A stretch of DNA of 64,000 nucleotides from Anabaena cylindrica PCC 7122 (GCF_000317695.1 NC_019771.1:1506001-1570000); one strand, 5' to 3'. Numbered from the stretch's first letter, positions 26,062 through 35,642 are shown. The notes: generated from the letters alone by a model not told the origin. A program made the numbers and translations.

Positions 26062-27858
26062 TTAATTTTTAGCGCCTTGTGAAATCAAACTGGAAATCCG
26101 AGTACCAATTGGTGCAAGTCTGCTAGAGTCGATAATTACATCAACAACAAACGGCTTGGTTGATGCCATTGCCAGTTCTAACGCTGCTTGAATATCAGAC
26201 TCTCTTTCCACACGGATGCCATCACCTCCCATACTGCGAGCCAACATTACGAAATCGGCTTGGGGAATGTTCACATCCATATCTTTGTAACCCTGCATCT
26301 GTGAACCTTGATGGCACATATTGTAGAGTCCATCATTGAGGACAATCCAAACAGCAGGAATTTGGTAACTAACGGCAGTACTGACTTCATTGTTCATCAG
26401 CATGGCACCATCCCCCACAATCGCTACAGCTTTTCCTGTATGTGTTAATGCTGCACCGACAACGCTGGTGACAAAATGCCCCATAGCCCCGAAGCCGGTA
26501 CTTACCCGAAAACGACCGGGTTTAATAAATCGCAGGAGGTTAATTGCCCAAGCAAATGAGTTTCCACCTTCAGCCATGACAATTGCATTACTGCCTTCAA
26601 CGATGACTCGTTGTAGGACGTTCATTAAAACTTCTGGTTGCACTAGACAATTATCTTGACTAGGATTGATTAAAGTCCGCTCTGGTCTTGGTAAAGGTGG
26701 GATTTTAGATGAAGTTTCCTGTTTTGGGAAATGCTTGAGCAGAGCTTTGACAAAAATTCCTACTTCTGATTGAATGGCGATAGTTTCGGCCGATGGATAA
26801 GCTGTTCCTGGTACTTCTGGGTCAATATCAACGTGTACAAATCCCCGTGGTGGTACCATAGCAGGGTTCCAAAATGAGGTGAATTCACCAAGACGGGTTC
26901 CGAGTACCAAAGTTCGCACAGGACGAGATTCTTGCAAATATTTCAGCACCGATTCATGTCCAGCAAAGCCTGTAACTCCGACAAATTGGGGATGATCCTC
27001 TGGAAAAATACCTTTAGCACGGGGTGAACACATGACCGCAGCCCCCGTCCTCTCAGCCAACTGACGAATTTCGGTCGCCGCAAAACGAGCGCCAAAACCA
27101 ACCCAGATAGCAAATTTATCTGCTGACAACAGCTCTGCACATTGAGAAATTACTTCTGCGCTGGCGGTTGGTGGGGTGGAAGTAAGATTTACAGGAGTTA
27201 AAGATGTCTTGACTACATCTGCTTGGATGTTGGTGGGTACACTCAAGTGAGCAACAAAGCCATTGGGTTTGGCTAAACCTTTCGCTAACCTGCGATATAC
27301 CTCTGGTAGTTCCTCGTTGGACTCAAGAGTTGTTGCATAATGAAAGATTGGTTCTGAAGTAACAATTCCAGAACTGGGCATCGTGTAATTACTTGTTTCT
27401 TGCAGCGCCCACCGTCCCCGCTTTGGTGCTGAGGTAGAAGCGGAGATAAAAATTACTTTGGCATCTTCCCAGCGTGCAGTTAGTAAGCCTGTCAGTGCAT
27501 TTGTAATCCCCGGACCTGTGGTTGTAAATACTACAACAGGGCGACCACTGGTAAAGTATGCTTCTGTAGCGGCGAAAGCGGCTCCGGCTTCATGGCGAAA
27601 ATGACGTAACTGAATAGCACTATGTTGTAGTGTATACCAGATAGGAGCGATCGCACCTCCTGATACACCAAAGGCATATTCTACACCTAAGTTTTCTAAC
27701 ATTTTCACAATTGCCGAGGCCACCGAGACCGGCGCTGCATCTTGATGAGGAGAAAATTTATCCAACGCCAACCTTGATGGGATATCTGCAATAGATGATT
27801 TATCCGCAACTAAGGCAGATGGAAAGGCAGCAAAAGTTGTTTCTGGTATTGCTAACAT
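26062..27858 (-). CDS. ThDP-dependent enzyme, acetolactate synthase-like
   Basis: A 598-residue thiamine diphosphate enzyme with three domains. The N-terminal pyrimidine-binding domain has EYAFGVSGGAIAPIWY and the catalytic Glu in RHEAGAAFAATEAY; the C-terminal domain has the ThDP/Mg motif starting GDGAMLMNNEVSTAVS and closing with LNDGLYN. The first 40 residues are extra relative to IlvB. An FAD site cannot be judged. It heads the leftward operon, directly coupled to a KAS III-like gene, so it may form an acyloin or alpha-keto starter rather than branched-chain amino acids; the scytonemin enzyme ScyA is a precedent for such recruitment. Substrate is inferred only. Confidence 0.85.
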   Translation of the reverse strand: MLAIPETTFAAFPSALVADKSSIADIPSRLALDKFSPHQDAAPVSVASAIVKMLENLGVEYAFGVSGGAIAPIWYTLQHSAIQLRHFRHEAGAAFAATEAYFTSGRPVVVFTTTGPGITNALTGLLTARWEDAKVIFISASTSAPKRGRWALQETSNYTMPSSGIVTSEPIFHYATTLESNEELPEVYRRLAKGLAKPNGFVAHLSVPTNIQADVVKTSLTPVNLTSTPPTASAEVISQCAELLSADKFAIWVGFGARFAATEIRQLAERTGAAVMCSPRAKGIFPEDHPQFVGVTGFAGHESVLKYLQESRPVRTLVLGTRLGEFTSFWNPAMVPPRGFVHVDIDPEVPGTAYPSAETIAIQSEVGIFVKALLKHFPKQETSSKIPPLPRPERTLINPSQDNCLVQPEVLMNVLQRVIVEGSNAIVMAEGGNSFAWAINLLRFIKPGRFRVSTGFGAMGHFVTSVVGAALTHTGKAVAIVGDGAMLMNNEVSTAVSYQIPAVWIVLNDGLYNMCHQGSQMQGYKDMDVNIPQADFVMLARSMGGDGIRVERESDIQAALELAMASTKPFVVDVIIDSSRLAPIGTRISSLISQGAKN

Positions 27859-27966
27859 AATTTGTTATTCTCTCTCAATTTCGTGTATGCAGGGATTAAC
27901 TTGACACCGGTGCAACTCATACTGAATCTTGGACTCCCTAGTGGTAATTTGTAACGCCATCTAAAC

Positions 27967-28061
27967 AGGATTTACGCAAAATCATGAAAAAACGTTCGCG
28001 AAGCGCATACCGCAAAGGACACAAAGGAAAGAAGATTTCAGAGAGTTATTGCGTAAGTCCT
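27967..28061. repeat. 95-bp MITE with IS701-like ends
   Basis: AGGATTTACGCAA at 27967-27979 pairs with TTGCGTAAGTCCT at 28049-28061, one mismatch in 13. It has no coding capacity and contains a GC-rich core ACGTTCGCGAAGCGCATACC (27993-28012, approximately). The ends match the first 12 bases of the IS701-like element at 60052-61211. Confidence 0.7.
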
Positions 28062-28128
28062 ACTAAAGTACAGAATTGAAGTATCACAATTACTGCAAAA
28101 GTCTCTATTGAGTTTTGAAGTGGTACAA

Positions 28129-28179
28129 AGTGCCTAAGTCCTTTTCTTCAGAAAATAAAAAGTGCCTAAGCCCTTTTTC
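28129..28179. repeat. Pair of direct repeats in the divergent promoter region
   Basis: AGTGCCTAAGTCCTTTTC (28129-28146) and AGTGCCTAAGCCCTTTTTC (28161-28179) are near-identical direct repeats with start points 32 bp apart, about three helical turns. They may be an operator for the local regulator or a short duplication. Confidence 0.45.
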
Positions 28180-28873
28180 AAAAAAAACTAAACAAACAAT
28201 TCTCAATTAGATCACTAAACCTTGTCTGTTAGAGTAACAGAGAAGAAATTAACTAGATACTCTGTGGTAACAAAGCTTGGCTGTCAATATCCTTCCATAA
28301 ATCACCACGAAGCTAACACTAAATCGTTTAAAAAAAAATTAATTCTCGTTTAAATTATGGTTATTGTTTGATCGATTTGCTAATTTTCAAGGTTTTATGT
28401 AACTCGTGGGTAAAGTGTATTTTAGTTAACATAAAGCGCTTTCCTGGAAGAACGATAGAGAATTTGAGAATCAGCAGTTTTAGAGTAGTCAACCCGAAGG
28501 TGGCTTTCATTTTTCTCAAGTTCAGTCTCGCCATTCAGGGAAATTTTGTCTATTTAAGATCACAAATTTAAGCAACAACTTAAAATTTAGTAAGGAAATC
28601 TAGGATTATTTGTGATCCATATTACAAATTTTTAGAAATAACCATAACTGGGTACAGAGATATCGTATCAGCTTTTTTGTCTACACAGAAATAAACGACC
28701 TGTTCTTAAGTTGCTGTTTAAATTTCAGATATTTACTGGTAAAACTCCAGAATAATTGGCAAACTGACTGGGAAAGGAGAGAGTTCCACTACCTGAAGGC
28801 CTACGTGTTTAAATTCAGCCATTGTTGTGCAACGTCAGAAAAAGTAATGGATTTTTCATAAAGGATAAATAAT

Positions 28874-30166
28874 ATGAGTCAAAAACTATTACTAAAACCA
28901 GGAAATAAAAAATTAGTTGCCTTAATAATTGCTGCTACTGCTATTACAGGTGGAATCATTGTATATGGTATTTCCCAATCTGGGCAGTTTAGTCGAGCAG
29001 TTTCATCTGAAACTATACCAACTACCCCCCCACGCAGGCAAAAAGTCACAGCATTAGGACGACTAGAGCCAGAAGCGGAAGTCATTAGCTTATCTGCGCC
29101 TTTAGCTTTAGACGGCGATCGCATTGCCCAGATTTTAGTTAAAGAAGGCGATCTTGTGGACGAGGGACAAACTGTAGCAATTCTAGACTCACGCGATCGC
29201 TTAGAAACTGCTGTGCTACAAGCTAAACAACAAGTGAGAATGACGCAAGCTAGACTTGCTCAAGTTGAAGCCGGAGCTAGAGCCGGAGAAATTCAGGCAC
29301 AGCAAGCAAACATTGAACGCATAAAAGCACAATGGGCAGGAGAAAGAACGGCGCAAGAAGAAGCAGTTGGCCGTATCCAAGCACAATGGCAAGGAGATCA
29401 AATCGCGCAAGCAGCCACAATTAGGAAATTAGAAGCAGAACTTGAAAATGCACAAATCGAATATCAACGCTATGAACAACTATCTTTGGCAGGAGCTGTT
29501 TCTCATTCGGCCTTTGACAGTAAGCGTTTGAGTTGGGAAACTGCCAAACAACAATTAGACGAAGCTCAAGCAGTTCTCAACCGCATCAACACCACTGCCA
29601 GCAGACAACTTGCCGAAGCCGAAATAACACTCACCCGGATTAATGCCACCAGTAACAAACAGCTCAGACAAGCTCAAGCTACACTGACTAGTATTGCAGA
29701 GATTCGACCTGTAGATATTGAACTAGCAAAAACAAAAGTAGAAAATGCGATCGCCGCACTCAAACGCAGCGAAACCGAGTTAAATGGGGCTTTTATCAAA
29801 GCACCAATGGCCGGGCAGATCATTAAAACTCATACCAAAGTGGGAGAAAAAATTAATAGTAGTGGCATTGCAGACTTAGCCCAAACCGACCAAATGATGG
29901 CAGTGGCAGAAGTTTATCAAACCGATATCAGCAAAGTGCAACTAGGACATTCAGCCGTGATTACCAGTCAAGCATTTCCTGGTGAACTCCGAGGCACTGT
30001 TGCTCAGATTGGCCTGCAAGTGAATCGACAAAATGTGTTTAGTAATCAGCCCGGAGAAAATCTTGATAGCCGTGTAGTTGAAGTCAAAATTCGCCTTAGC
30101 TCCGAAGACAGCAAACAAGTTGCAGGTTTAACAAACTTGCAAGTACAGACAGCAATTGAACTGTAA
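28874..30166 (+). CDS. devB: DevB-type membrane fusion protein
   Basis: HlyD-family periplasmic adaptor, 430 residues, that would link the DevC/DevA pump to an outer-membrane TolC-like channel. A single N-terminal membrane segment (residues 14-31) is followed by a lipoyl half-motif (KVTALGRLEPEAEVISLSAP), a long alpha-helical hairpin (about 115-290) rich in Gln, Ala and Glu, and the second half with FIKAPMAGQIIKTHTKVGE. AAGGA precedes the ATG. In Anabaena, DevBCA exports heterocyst glycolipids; several paralogues exist with other cargos. Location inside this cluster suggests export of its product. Confidence 0.88.
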   Translation: MSQKLLLKPGNKKLVALIIAATAITGGIIVYGISQSGQFSRAVSSETIPTTPPRRQKVTALGRLEPEAEVISLSAPLALDGDRIAQILVKEGDLVDEGQTVAILDSRDRLETAVLQAKQQVRMTQARLAQVEAGARAGEIQAQQANIERIKAQWAGERTAQEEAVGRIQAQWQGDQIAQAATIRKLEAELENAQIEYQRYEQLSLAGAVSHSAFDSKRLSWETAKQQLDEAQAVLNRINTTASRQLAEAEITLTRINATSNKQLRQAQATLTSIAEIRPVDIELAKTKVENAIAALKRSETELNGAFIKAPMAGQIIKTHTKVGEKINSSGIADLAQTDQMMAVAEVYQTDISKVQLGHSAVITSQAFPGELRGTVAQIGLQVNRQNVFSNQPGENLDSRVVEVKIRLSSEDSKQVAGLTNLQVQTAIEL

Positions 30167-30231
30167 ACACTAGATCAAATCAATTCAAAATTCAAAATCA
30201 AGAACTTTTGGGAACGAAGAATTTACTCCCT

Positions 30232-31392
30232 ATGAAACTATTACGCAAAACGCCACTTGCATGGCGGCAGTTAATGAAAGAAAAAACTCGCTTGGCAGTG
30301 GCAGTAGCAGGAATTGCCTTTGCTGATATGCTGATGTTCATTCAGTTAGGGTTTAAAAGTGCGTTGTTTGATGCTGCTGTGAAACCCCATCGTAACTTGC
30401 AAGCAGATTTAGTTTTGATTAATCCCCAACTGCAAACTCTATTTTCCGTTAAAAGTTTTTCTAGAGAGCGACTTTATCAAACACTAGGTTATGCTGGAGT
30501 GCAGTCAGTCAGTTCAGTTTACGTTGCTACTGGACAGTGGCGAAATCCCCAAACACGACAAGAGCGAGCCATCCTAGTTTGGGGTATCGACCCAGCACAA
30601 CCGGTATTTAAAACACCTGAAATCAATGAAAATCAGAGTCATCTTAAACAGTTGGATCAAGTTTTGTTCGATCAAGCAGGTCGTCCAGAATATGGGGAAG
30701 TGGCAGATATATTTAACAAAACAGGTAACTTTAAGACAGAGCTGAATAACATTGCCATTGATGTGAAAGGCTTATTTATTGATGGTGCTTCCTTTGCTGC
30801 CGATGGTAACGTTATTACTAGTGATTCTACCTTTTTACAACTCTTTCCCGCCCATAGACCCGATCAAATTGAAGTTGGCTTAATTCAATTACAGCCAGAT
30901 GCCGTTCCCGAAGCAGTGCAAGCGCAACTTGTGGCTGAGTTACCCAATGATGTCAAAGTTTTAACTACAGAAGAGTTTGCCCAAATTGAAAAACACTACT
31001 GGGAAACTGGTACTAGTATTGGTTTTATCTTTGGTTTAGGTACAGCAGTGGGGTTCATTGTGGGCATTGTCATTGTTTACCAAATCCTTTACTCTGATGT
31101 TTCTGACCATTTACCAGAGTACGCCACTCTAAAAGCAATGGGCTACAGCGATCTTTATCTTTTACAAGTCTTACTTCAAGAAGCCATGTTTTTAGCAGTC
31201 TTGGGTTTTCTTCCCGGATTCCTGCTTTCAGCTGGTTTATATCAAGTGGCTCAATCTGCCACCATGTTGCCCATTTTCATGAAAATGGAACGAGCGCTCA
31301 CGGTGTGGATTTTAACTGTAATTATGTGTAGTTTTTCTGGGGCGATCGCTCTACGAAAACTCAGAGATGCCGACCCCGCAGATGTTTTTTAG
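30232..31392 (+). CDS. devC: DevC-type ABC exporter permease
   Basis: FtsX/MacB-type permease of 386 residues with four membrane segments: one near the start (TRLAVAVAGIAFADMLMFIQ) and three at the C-terminus (GFIFGLGTAVGFIVGIVIVY; AMFLAVLGFLPGFLLSAGLY; ILTVIMCSFSGAIALRKL), with a periplasmic domain between. The start is ATG 30232 (MKLLRKTPLAWRQLM); an upstream TTG at 30208 is unlikely. It lies between devB and devA in the standard devBCA order. Confidence 0.88.
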   Translation: MKLLRKTPLAWRQLMKEKTRLAVAVAGIAFADMLMFIQLGFKSALFDAAVKPHRNLQADLVLINPQLQTLFSVKSFSRERLYQTLGYAGVQSVSSVYVATGQWRNPQTRQERAILVWGIDPAQPVFKTPEINENQSHLKQLDQVLFDQAGRPEYGEVADIFNKTGNFKTELNNIAIDVKGLFIDGASFAADGNVITSDSTFLQLFPAHRPDQIEVGLIQLQPDAVPEAVQAQLVAELPNDVKVLTTEEFAQIEKHYWETGTSIGFIFGLGTAVGFIVGIVIVYQILYSDVSDHLPEYATLKAMGYSDLYLLQVLLQEAMFLAVLGFLPGFLLSAGLYQVAQSATMLPIFMKMERALTVWILTVIMCSFSGAIALRKLRDADPADVF

Positions 31393-31407
31393 CTCTTAAT
31401 TAATACC

Positions 31408-32148
31408 ATGTTACAAACATCTTTACCAGTAAATTTTAACTCGACAGTTTCTATTGTGGAACCCGTGATTGCTGTTCACCAGCTTAATCACTACTTTGGT
31501 GGAGGTACACTGCGTAAACAAGTTTTATTTGACATTAATCTAGAGATTAATGCTGGTGAAATCGTGATTATGACTGGCCCCTCTGGCTCAGGCAAAACCA
31601 CTTTACTCACCTTAATGGGTGGATTGCGTTCTGCCCAAGAAGGTAGCCTGAAAATTTTAGGACAGGAAATTTGTGGAGCTAGTAAACAGCAGTTAACTAA
31701 ACTTCGTCGTCAGATTGGCTATATTTTTCAGGCGCATAACCTAATGACTTTTCTGACAGCGCAAGAAAATGTCCGGATGTCTCTGGAGTTGCATGAGCAA
31801 TTTCTCAATCAAGATATCAACGCCAAAGCGATTGCCATGCTAGAAACTGTGGGATTGGGAGAGCGTGTTAATTACTATCCAGAGAATTTATCAGGGGGAC
31901 AGAAACAACGGGTAGCGATCGCTCGTGCCTTAGTCAGCCATCCTAAAATTGTCTTAGCAGACGAACCTACAGCTGCACTGGATAAAAAATCTGGGCGTGA
32001 TGTTGTGGAATTAATGCAGAAGTTAGCCAAAGAACAAGACTGTACAATTTTGCTAGTTACCCATGATAACCGTATTCTGGATATTGCTGACCGTATTATT
32101 TATATGGAAGATGGTCAGCTGAAAACTGATGGTATCAATGCAAGTTGA
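31408..32148 (+). CDS. devA: DevA-type ABC exporter ATPase
   Basis: A 246-residue ATP-binding subunit of the LolD/MacB-like group: Walker A GPSGSGKTT (about residues 58-66), Q-loop GYIFQAHNLMTFLTA, signature LSGGQKQR, Walker B IVLADEPTAALD and H-loop LLVTHD. It starts 15 bp after devC. Like other DevA proteins it would work as a dimer with DevC and the DevB adaptor. Confidence 0.9.
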   Translation: MLQTSLPVNFNSTVSIVEPVIAVHQLNHYFGGGTLRKQVLFDINLEINAGEIVIMTGPSGSGKTTLLTLMGGLRSAQEGSLKILGQEICGASKQQLTKLRRQIGYIFQAHNLMTFLTAQENVRMSLELHEQFLNQDINAKAIAMLETVGLGERVNYYPENLSGGQKQRVAIARALVSHPKIVLADEPTAALDKKSGRDVVELMQKLAKEQDCTILLVTHDNRILDIADRIIYMEDGQLKTDGINAS

Positions 32149-32534
32149 ACACCAGAACAAGTGACCCTTGCTACAAAGTAGTTTCTCATAACCTAGGTTA
32201 GGACAATCTACCACTTCTGTTCAAGTCAGTTCGGGTTGTAGAAAAATTATCATAGCGATCAAAGGTAAACAATCCCAAAATCTTTAGGTTCGCGTCATGC
32301 CACTTCCACTCACAACGCCACGTATCGTAAGTAATTCATCCGAACTGATGACAGAATCAAGGTTTTAGATTATCACGAACTCAAGTAAATTAGCGCATTA
32401 CCTAAAGTTGATGCTTATCTTTAAGATGTTTAGTTGTTGTTAACATAAAATATTCTAACATAAGTAAATAGCTACAGATTGTTTTTAATGTATATGAACA
32501 CTTCAAACAAATAGCCTCAAATTTTATTCCCTGA
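32149..32534. other. Intergenic region with no gene seen
   Basis: I see no reading frame worth naming. TCAGTTCGG (32226-32234) and CCGAACTGA (32340-32348) form a 9-bp inverted repeat 105 bp apart, which may be chance or the edges of an old repeat. A promoter for the next gene is expected in its AT-rich right half. Confidence 0.3.
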
Positions 32535-32897
32535 ATGAATTCAAATAGTTTAGTCAATAAAGTTTTTATGATAGTGGCTCCAAACGAAACCAGAAAATAT
32601 GTAGTAGTCAAGGGAATTATACCAAAATCATTAAAAATCGAATTCAAGGTTTTTTGTGTGAGAAACAATTTTGAGATGAGTGAAGTATTGGAAATCTTAA
32701 TTCAACAATGGATACAAACGGGATTACCGATTGATGAATTACCTAGTAATATTCCTGATGAAGAATTGGAAGAAATTAAAGGATACATACCCAAAAATCT
32801 TAAAGAGCAATTTAAATTCTGCTGTAAACAGAAACAAATTACAATGCGCTCTATTTTATATGCCCTAATAACAAAATACGTAGAACAAAGCAGTTAA
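32535..32897 (+). CDS. Tandem ribbon-helix-helix-like protein
   Basis: A 120-residue protein with two copies of the same motif: IIPKSLKIEFKVFCVRNNFE then MSEVLEILIQQWI (about residues 28-60), and YIPKNLKEQFKFCCKQKQIT then MRSILYALITKYV (about 84-116). Each has the beta-strand, helix, turn, helix pattern of CopG/Arc-type DNA-binding proteins, which normally act as dimers of one motif; here both halves are in one chain, joined by an acidic linker (DELPSNIPDEELEE). A DNA-binding role, perhaps as local regulator, is inference. A hairpin terminator follows at 32979-33016, supporting a single-gene unit. A possible start at 32568 is an alternative. Confidence 0.65.
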   Translation: MNSNSLVNKVFMIVAPNETRKYVVVKGIIPKSLKIEFKVFCVRNNFEMSEVLEILIQQWIQTGLPIDELPSNIPDEELEEIKGYIPKNLKEQFKFCCKQKQITMRSILYALITKYVEQSS

Positions 32898-32978
32898 ACA
32901 AGAATTGTTAGTTCATTAGCAAACATTTACCAAATTTTCACTAAAAACAAAATTCATTTTTAAAGATTATTTTTCAAT

Positions 32979-33016
32979 AAGCTACCCATACCATGAGGAT
33001 AGAATGTGGGTAGCTT
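32979..33016 (+). terminator. Hairpin terminator
   Basis: AAGCTACCCA (32979-32988) pairs perfectly with TGGGTAGCTT (33007-33016) and is followed by TATTATTT. It sits 82 bp after the ribbon-helix-helix gene. The remaining 33017-33377 stretch has no gene I can see and presumably carries the promoter of the response regulator. Confidence 0.7.
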
Positions 33017-33377
33017 TATTATTTAATGAAATTAATTTGAATCAAAAAATACTTTAACTTTATCCTTAAATTTTAGATATTGACTGGTAGAAAAAATCAA
33101 AATTTGGCAATCTTATAAATAACAAGGTTTGCGAATAAATGTAGCTCCTGTAGCAGATAAGCTTTTATAAGCACAATCATCTTTCTTGAGCCAAAAAAAA
33201 GGTTGAAAAATGTCAGGATTTCTCAAGTTGGAGTTAATTATTTTAATTCCTGCAAATTCGATTTAACCTACAAAATTGTAGTGTCACAGTTTTAGGCTTA
33301 ACATTCTACTGTGGGAAAAGAAAATCATTCTGGTTTTTATTCTTCAGTAATTGAAGAAATCATTAGCAGGAAAAATC

Positions 33378-34187
33378 ATGAATACTATTTTAGTGATTGA
33401 AGATGAGACAACAACCCGTAACCTGTTTATGAATTACCTGAAATCTCAAGGTTTTTCCACAGTTGGGGCTGAAAATGGGATTGAGGGTATCCAAAGAACA
33501 CGGGAATGCTTACCAGATTTAGTACTTTGCGATATTCTTATGCCAGGAATTGATGGTTATGATGTTCTCAGTACACTACGGCAAGATCCACTAACAGCAA
33601 TTGTTCCTGTTATTTTTCTGACTGTTACACTTAGCAAAGCTGAACTCCGTAAAGGCATGAACTTAGGAGCAGATGATTATCTTACTAAGCCTTGTACTCT
33701 AGAAGAATTATCAGCAGCAATAACGGCTCAATTAAACAAACAAACAGTACTGAAACAGTGGTATTTAAATCAGCGATCGCCGGTTACGTCAGAATCTACA
33801 GATACGACAAATTTTTATCCTCATAGTTCTCGTCTTAGTAAAGTATTCCAATACATTGAGGAGAATTATCATAAGCAAATCAATCTTTCTGATGTAGCTC
33901 AAGCAGCAGGCTACTCTCATGCTTACTTAACTCATTTAGTCAAACGTCAAACCCAGCGTTCAGTACGTGATTGGATTGTTGAGCGCCGGATGACAGAAGC
34001 ACGTTTTTTACTTCTAAATACTGACAAAACCGTGAATCAAATTGCTAATAAAGTGGGATATCCCGATGCTGGTTATTTCATTCGCTTATTCCGTCAAATT
34101 CATCAACTTCCTCCAAAAGAATGGCGAAATACATCTCGTATACAACCAGTTATTCCATATATTCCCGCCTTATCTTCCTTGAACTAA
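33378..34187 (+). CDS. Response regulator with receiver and AraC-type DNA-binding domains
   Basis: A 269-residue regulator. The receiver domain (residues 1 to about 120) has the acid pair in VIEDETT, the phospho-accepting Asp in VLCDILMPGIDGYD and the Lys in DDYLTKPC. The C-terminal AraC/XylS domain has two helix-turn-helix units (INLSDVAQAAGYSHAYLTHL and VNQIANKVGYPDAGYFIRLF). ATG 33378 has AGGA about 10 nt upstream and gives a clean receiver start. It precedes the MFS and assembly-line genes and is the best candidate for a pathway regulator. No kinase gene lies nearby within the cluster. Confidence 0.87.
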   Translation: MNTILVIEDETTTRNLFMNYLKSQGFSTVGAENGIEGIQRTRECLPDLVLCDILMPGIDGYDVLSTLRQDPLTAIVPVIFLTVTLSKAELRKGMNLGADDYLTKPCTLEELSAAITAQLNKQTVLKQWYLNQRSPVTSESTDTTNFYPHSSRLSKVFQYIEENYHKQINLSDVAQAAGYSHAYLTHLVKRQTQRSVRDWIVERRMTEARFLLLNTDKTVNQIANKVGYPDAGYFIRLFRQIHQLPPKEWRNTSRIQPVIPYIPALSSLN

Positions 34188-34253
34188 AGGCATTTTTCTG
34201 AAAGATGATGTCAATTTCCAGACTTTCATATATTTCCTAATTCAACAAAGACA

Positions 34254-35420
34254 ATGCAAAATCTAAGTTCAACTAAATCAAGCTCTCCCTTTTCTACTGG
34301 ATTACCAGCCTTGTATATCATCGCTTTATTATCAGGTACATCTTTAGGGCTATTTAATCCGTTTATATCCACACTTATGGCTCAATACCAAGTTAGTGAT
34401 TTGTGGATAGGTGCTAACTCTACAGTCTATTTTCTGATGATAGCTTTAGGAACTCCTTTAGTAGCAAAAATATTGCATCGCATAGGACTCCGTAAAACTA
34501 TGATGCTGGGTTTAATACTTATGGGTATTAGCGCTCCTTTATTTCCCTGGACAACCCAACTATCTTTATGGTTTGTTATCCGCATTATTATGGGTTTTGG
34601 TTGTTGTTTGTACTTAGTTTGTGGGCAAACAGCATTAAATTACTTCTGTCATGATAGCAATCGAGCAATTACCAATGGTTTGTATGCACTGGCATTTTCC
34701 TTGGGATTTGGTATTGGGCCAGTTATCGGTTCTTCTCTCTACAATATTTCTCCAAAATTAACTTTTTCGTTAGGTAGTCTTTTAATTATCTGCGGTATAG
34801 TTGCAGTTTCCTTGGGATTACCAGAAAAGCCAGTAGTTTTTCAAGCTACTGCACGAATAAAACTAATGAAAAAGTTAAAACTGCCTTTACAAAGTGCATT
34901 TGCTTATGGTTTTACTGAAGCTACATTGGTTTCTTTGTACCCAGTTTATTTACTACAACAAAATTATAGTGTAGAGCAGATAGGTCTGACATTTGCTGTA
35001 TTTGTGTTTGGCGGTTTAATTGCAACTGTGCCAATTACTCATTTAGCAGATCGTTTTGGTAGATTAAAGATTCTTTTAGCAACTATGTGTGTTGCACTGT
35101 TGTCAATCTTGTCTCTGGGAATAGTTACAAATAACATAACTATTCAAATACTGACATTTATTATTGGAGCAAGTGTCAGTCCGATTCTGCCTCTATCAAT
35201 AGCAATGATGGGAGATGAACTTTCTAGAAATGAGTTATCTTCTGGAAGTGCTTTACTCACAACAATATATAGTTTCGGATGTACATTGGGTCCGATACTT
35301 TCTTCCCTCATCATGCAAATCTTTGGCAGAAATCAAGTATTTATTTTATCAGCCACTACTTTTATAATCATAGCTTCATACATAATCAGGGAATTGCACA
35401 AACTTGAAAGAGCATATTAA
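34254..35420 (+). CDS. MFS transporter
   Basis: A 388-residue membrane protein with about 12 hydrophobic segments. MFS motif A is degenerate in the first half (KILHRIGLRKTMMLG) and good in the second (HLADRFGRLKIL), and GFGIGPVIGSSLYNI resembles the antiporter motif C. It belongs broadly to the drug:H+ antiporter-like group. The gene lies 66 bp after the regulator and before the carrier protein gene, so it may export a cluster product or intermediate; substrate unknown. Confidence 0.82.
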   Translation: MQNLSSTKSSSPFSTGLPALYIIALLSGTSLGLFNPFISTLMAQYQVSDLWIGANSTVYFLMIALGTPLVAKILHRIGLRKTMMLGLILMGISAPLFPWTTQLSLWFVIRIIMGFGCCLYLVCGQTALNYFCHDSNRAITNGLYALAFSLGFGIGPVIGSSLYNISPKLTFSLGSLLIICGIVAVSLGLPEKPVVFQATARIKLMKKLKLPLQSAFAYGFTEATLVSLYPVYLLQQNYSVEQIGLTFAVFVFGGLIATVPITHLADRFGRLKILLATMCVALLSILSLGIVTNNITIQILTFIIGASVSPILPLSIAMMGDELSRNELSSGSALLTTIYSFGCTLGPILSSLIMQIFGRNQVFILSATTFIIIASYIIRELHKLERAY

Positions 35421-35489
35421 CCCTGTTTTGTTACTCTCGGAAAACAATAATCTCAGCCAAATTCTGAGAGTTTGATTTAAGCCAGGTTT

Positions 35490-35549
35490 GAGGCTTTATT
35501 TCCTAACAGAAACTAAAATCTATAGATAAAAAGTAGAAACTAAAGCCTC
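35490..35549 (+). terminator. Hairpin after the MFS gene
   Basis: GAGGCTTTA (35490-35498) pairs with TAAAGCCTC (35541-35549), extended by imperfect pairing inwards (TTTC with GAAA). The loop is long and there is no T tract, so it may be a weak terminator or an RNA-stability element ahead of the carrier protein gene. Confidence 0.35.
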
Positions 35550-35642
35550 GTAACCATTTGAGCGACTGGATTCTCCCAAAGTGACAAAAGAGGGTTAATC
35601 AAATCATCCACGAAGTATCATCAAAAAGGACATTTCTTTACT

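Larger units (their letters stand above)
27859..28873. promoter_or_regulatory. 1-kb divergent intergenic region of the gene cluster
   Basis: The leftward ThDP operon and the rightward devBCA genes diverge from here, so promoters for both must lie inside. It contains the 95-bp inverted-repeat element at 27967-28061 and the direct repeats at 28129-28179. The remainder is AT-rich. A 67-codon open frame at 28368-28571 has no ribosome-binding site or recognisable sequence and I do not count it as a gene. No clear -35/-10 pair stands out. Confidence 0.5.

Noticed and set aside
28368..28571. 67-codon open frame in the divergent promoter region
   Set aside because: No ribosome-binding site, no recognisable sequence pattern, and it lies in an AT-rich regulatory gap; treated as chance.
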